A DNA stretch of 7,695 bases from an uncultured Cytophagaceae bacterium (GTDB lineage: Bacteria; Bacteroidota; Bacteroidia; Cytophagales; Microscillaceae), in the NCBI GenBank assembly GCA_937899305.1, contig CALDJV010000308.1, positions 1 through 7,695 on the forward strand, written 5' to 3'. Position 1 is the stretch's first letter. Every line of letters starts with the position of its first letter. The translations under genes were made by a program, and so were the position numbers. This document shows, piece by piece, positions 6,459 to 7,695 of this stretch. The notes under the pieces were generated by a model that was given only the letters and a program-made list of their open reading frames with translations, had not been told where the DNA came from and did not search any database.

Positions 6459-6524
6459 GTTAGGAGTCAGGAGTTCGTAGTTTTGTTTAGTCTATAGTCG
6501 ATGGTCAATAGTCCATAGTAACGC
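6459..6524 (+). repeat. Heptamer-phased repeat, copy 2 with degenerate extension
   Basis: The core 6490-6517 is GTCTATA-GTCGATG-GTCAATA-GTCCATA. It is preceded by looser 7-nt units GTTAGGA-GTCAGGA-GTTCGTA-GTTTTGT (6459-6486) and followed by GTAACGC (6518-6524). A three-base slip (6487-6489) separates the two blocks. It lies directly after the cysteine peptidase stop codon, as copy 1 lies after the tricorn stop. Confidence 0.65.
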
Positions 6525-6541
6525 AAAGCGGTACAAATGAA

Positions 6542-6584
6542 TATCGCTTCGTAAAACCAAAGCTTGGTTTAGTAATAGGCGATA
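6542..6584. repeat. Nested inverted repeat
   Basis: The outer arms TATCGC (6542-6547) and GCGATA (6579-6584) enclose an inner perfect 7-bp hairpin, AAACCAA (6554-6560) / TTGGTTT (6564-6570), with loop AGC. No T-tract follows directly, so it is not a standard terminator. It could help end transcription between the two convergent genes. Confidence 0.45.
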
Positions 6585-6590
6585 ATATTG

Positions 6591-6672
6591 CATTGTTTCG
6601 CTTCGCGTTACCCGAAGTCCTGAGCGGAACCGAAGGAACTGGCCATAAAACAATAAGCGAAGCGAAACAATG
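6591..6672. repeat. Long inverted repeat with CCTGAGC...CGAAGG core
   Basis: Perfect 16-nt arms, CATTGTTTCGCTTCGC (6591-6606) and GCGAAGCGAAACAATG (6657-6672), flank a 50-nt centre that contains CCTGAGCGGAACCGAAGG (6619-6636). The element fills the space between the 3' ends of the cysteine peptidase and DUF4340 genes. From memory, CCTGAGC...CGAAGG-type strings recur between genes in many bacteria, so a dispersed palindromic repeat is inferred. It ends 10 nt from the DUF4340 stop and may also act as its terminator hairpin. Confidence 0.7.
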
Positions 6673-6681
6673 TAACAATAC

Positions 6682-7626
6682 TTATTTTTCTTCCCCCTCT
6701 TTGGGAATTTCTTTCTTGATAAAATCAGCCCTGGATTTAAAAATGGATTGGAACAACCCTGATGCTTTGCCTACAAATAAAGCGTTGGGATTGAAACTCG
6801 TACGAATGTATACCTCATTGTTTGCTTCAAATCCCTGTACTATGATCTGAGGAGTCAGTTTGCCCCCAACCACAAACCCTTTACCCGACAATTGCAATAT
6901 ATAAGTGGGTGCTTTTTGAGGCGTAAAGCCATCTACAAATTGATCGCTCCTCTTGGCCGAAATGCCATTTAAATACTGTGCTACCAAGCTCGAGTCAGCT
7001 TGCATGCTTTCAGCCCCTCCTATGATCCAACCATTGGCTTCCTTTGCAATCGTCAAACTGCTGTCTGCTGGGTAAGTAAATGTAATTTTATCTACCTGCT
7101 TGTCAATGAAAGTAAGTACATCTTGATTTCGCCAGTTACTAAATGTCTTGTTGGCATTGGTTGCCAAGGAGTTGCCTACCGAATAAATTTCATTGTCGTT
7201 GGGCAGGCGAACAAAAGACTCCCCTCCTGTTCCCGCTTTACCTACCAACAAAGTCATCAATTCTTCTCCCTTACTTCCCAATAGTTTTATTCGGGTACAA
7301 AGCGAGTCGGTCAATTGGTAAGTAGCCCATTTGGATTGATCATTGGCCACCAAACGCTGCGGCTTGACACTTCTTAAATCAGCCAGCAAACCTACAATTT
7401 TACCATTCTCTGCTGCGGCCTGCACTTTTCCCTGCTGGGCCATCCATCCTTGTTTGCTACGGGTAAACTTGATTTCTTTCTGCTGCTCTATTTGAGGATA
7501 AAGCACAATGGCTTGCACTTGGGCAGTATCTACCGAAGCTATTTGAGTCTTGAAAGAGCGACTTCCCTGGTTGTTTTTCACAACCTTGGTGATGGCATAC
7601 AAGGCAAACAACCCTATAAATACCAC
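6682..7626 (-). CDS. DUF4340 domain membrane-anchored protein
   Basis: About 314 aa. It has an N-terminal membrane anchor (FIGLFALYAITKVV), then an extracytoplasmic region matching the DUF4340 pattern: SVDTAQVQAIVLYP, GWMAQQGKVQAAAENGKIVGLLADL, KPQRLVA, WATYQLTDSLCTRIKLL, LLVGKAGTGGESFVRLPNDNEIYSV and FSNWRNQDVLTF. The second half repeats the same plan (KITFTYPADSSLTIA, GWIIGG, SLVAQYLNGISAKRSDQFV), which suggests an internal duplication. The C-terminus is Lys/Glu-rich. Function is unknown. In Bacteroidota such genes often follow a GldG-like ABC-transporter component, which would agree with the possible upstream gene end at 7665; that neighbour is outside the window. The only standard start in frame is GTG 7626, because no ATG or TTG occurs before the in-frame stop at 7684-7686. 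The frame is open to 7683 and reads FQNTKLLSV before the anchor, which looks like a natural N-terminus, so the true start is uncertain. Confidence 0.85.
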   Translation of the reverse strand: MVFIGLFALYAITKVVKNNQGSRSFKTQIASVDTAQVQAIVLYPQIEQQKEIKFTRSKQGWMAQQGKVQAAAENGKIVGLLADLRSVKPQRLVANDQSKWATYQLTDSLCTRIKLLGSKGEELMTLLVGKAGTGGESFVRLPNDNEIYSVGNSLATNANKTFSNWRNQDVLTFIDKQVDKITFTYPADSSLTIAKEANGWIIGGAESMQADSSLVAQYLNGISAKRSDQFVDGFTPQKAPTYILQLSGKGFVVGGKLTPQIIVQGFEANNEVYIRTSFNPNALFVGKASGLFQSIFKSRADFIKKEIPKEGEEK

Positions 7627-7664
7627 TGATAATAACTTAGTATTTTGAAAACTTGGTAAAAGTA

Positions 7665-7695
7665 TTATTGATCTAATTGTTTCTTAAATAATTCA
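7665..7695 (-). CDS. Possible 3' end of an upstream gene (partial)
   Basis: The last bases of the window on the minus strand read ELFKKQLDQ-stop (TAA at 7667-7665), a charged tail typical of a C-terminus. It would lie 38 nt ahead of the DUF4340 GTG and on the same strand, consistent with an operon. Only nine codons are visible, so this is a guess from context. Confidence 0.25.
   Translation of the reverse strand, partial: ELFKKQLDQ

Noticed and set aside
6593..6850. Plus-strand 85-codon frame
   Set aside because: It begins inside the inverted repeat and continues antisense to the DUF4340 coding region.
7000..7325. Plus-strand frames opposite the DUF4340 gene
   Set aside because: They are antisense to a gene with clear family motifs and have no ribosome site, promoter or domain.

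Overview
The window looks like a chromosomal segment of a Bacteroidota bacterium, most likely a marine or gliding member of the Cytophagales. The reasons are moderate to low GC with AT-rich intergenic gaps, start codons without clear Shine-Dalgarno sequences, several TAnnTTTG-type -7 promoter elements, an LFSC-type lipoprotein signal, and families typical of this phylum (bacterial tricorn protease, lipocalin-like lipoprotein, DUF4340 protein). The genus cannot be fixed from the sequence alone.

Layout. Positions 1-1062 are AT-rich and hold no convincing gene: two weak small ORFs, a possible terminator and a strong 16-bp inverted repeat. Positions 1063-4307 (+) encode a secreted tricorn protease homologue. 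It is complete in sequence but broken by a frameshift near 3900 that separates the catalytic His from the nucleophilic Ser. A bidirectional hairpin terminator at 4365-4406 separates it from a convergent small coiled-coil protein (4431-4736, -), which has a good promoter at 4786-4819. Next come a roughly 340-bp gap with an orphan plus-strand promoter-like element, a lipocalin-like lipoprotein (5073-5621, -), a divergent secreted papain-like cysteine peptidase (5828-6451, +), a repeat-rich gap (6452-6681), and a DUF4340 membrane-anchored protein (6682-7626, -). The last gene probably sits in an operon whose upstream gene may end at 7665.

Functional theme. Four of the five main proteins carry export signals or a membrane anchor: two peptidases, a lipoprotein and an anchored DUF4340 protein. 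No defence system, mobile element, CRISPR array, tRNA or rRNA was recognised. The genes are mostly single transcription units in convergent or divergent pairs, so no shared pathway is evident.

The most notable observations are the tricorn frameshift with its overlapping TGATG stop/start, a degenerate 7-nt-phased repeat (GTCnAnn) just after the stop codons of both plus-strand genes, and a long inverted repeat between the two convergent genes at the right end. I found no clear evidence of a previously undescribed multi-gene system.
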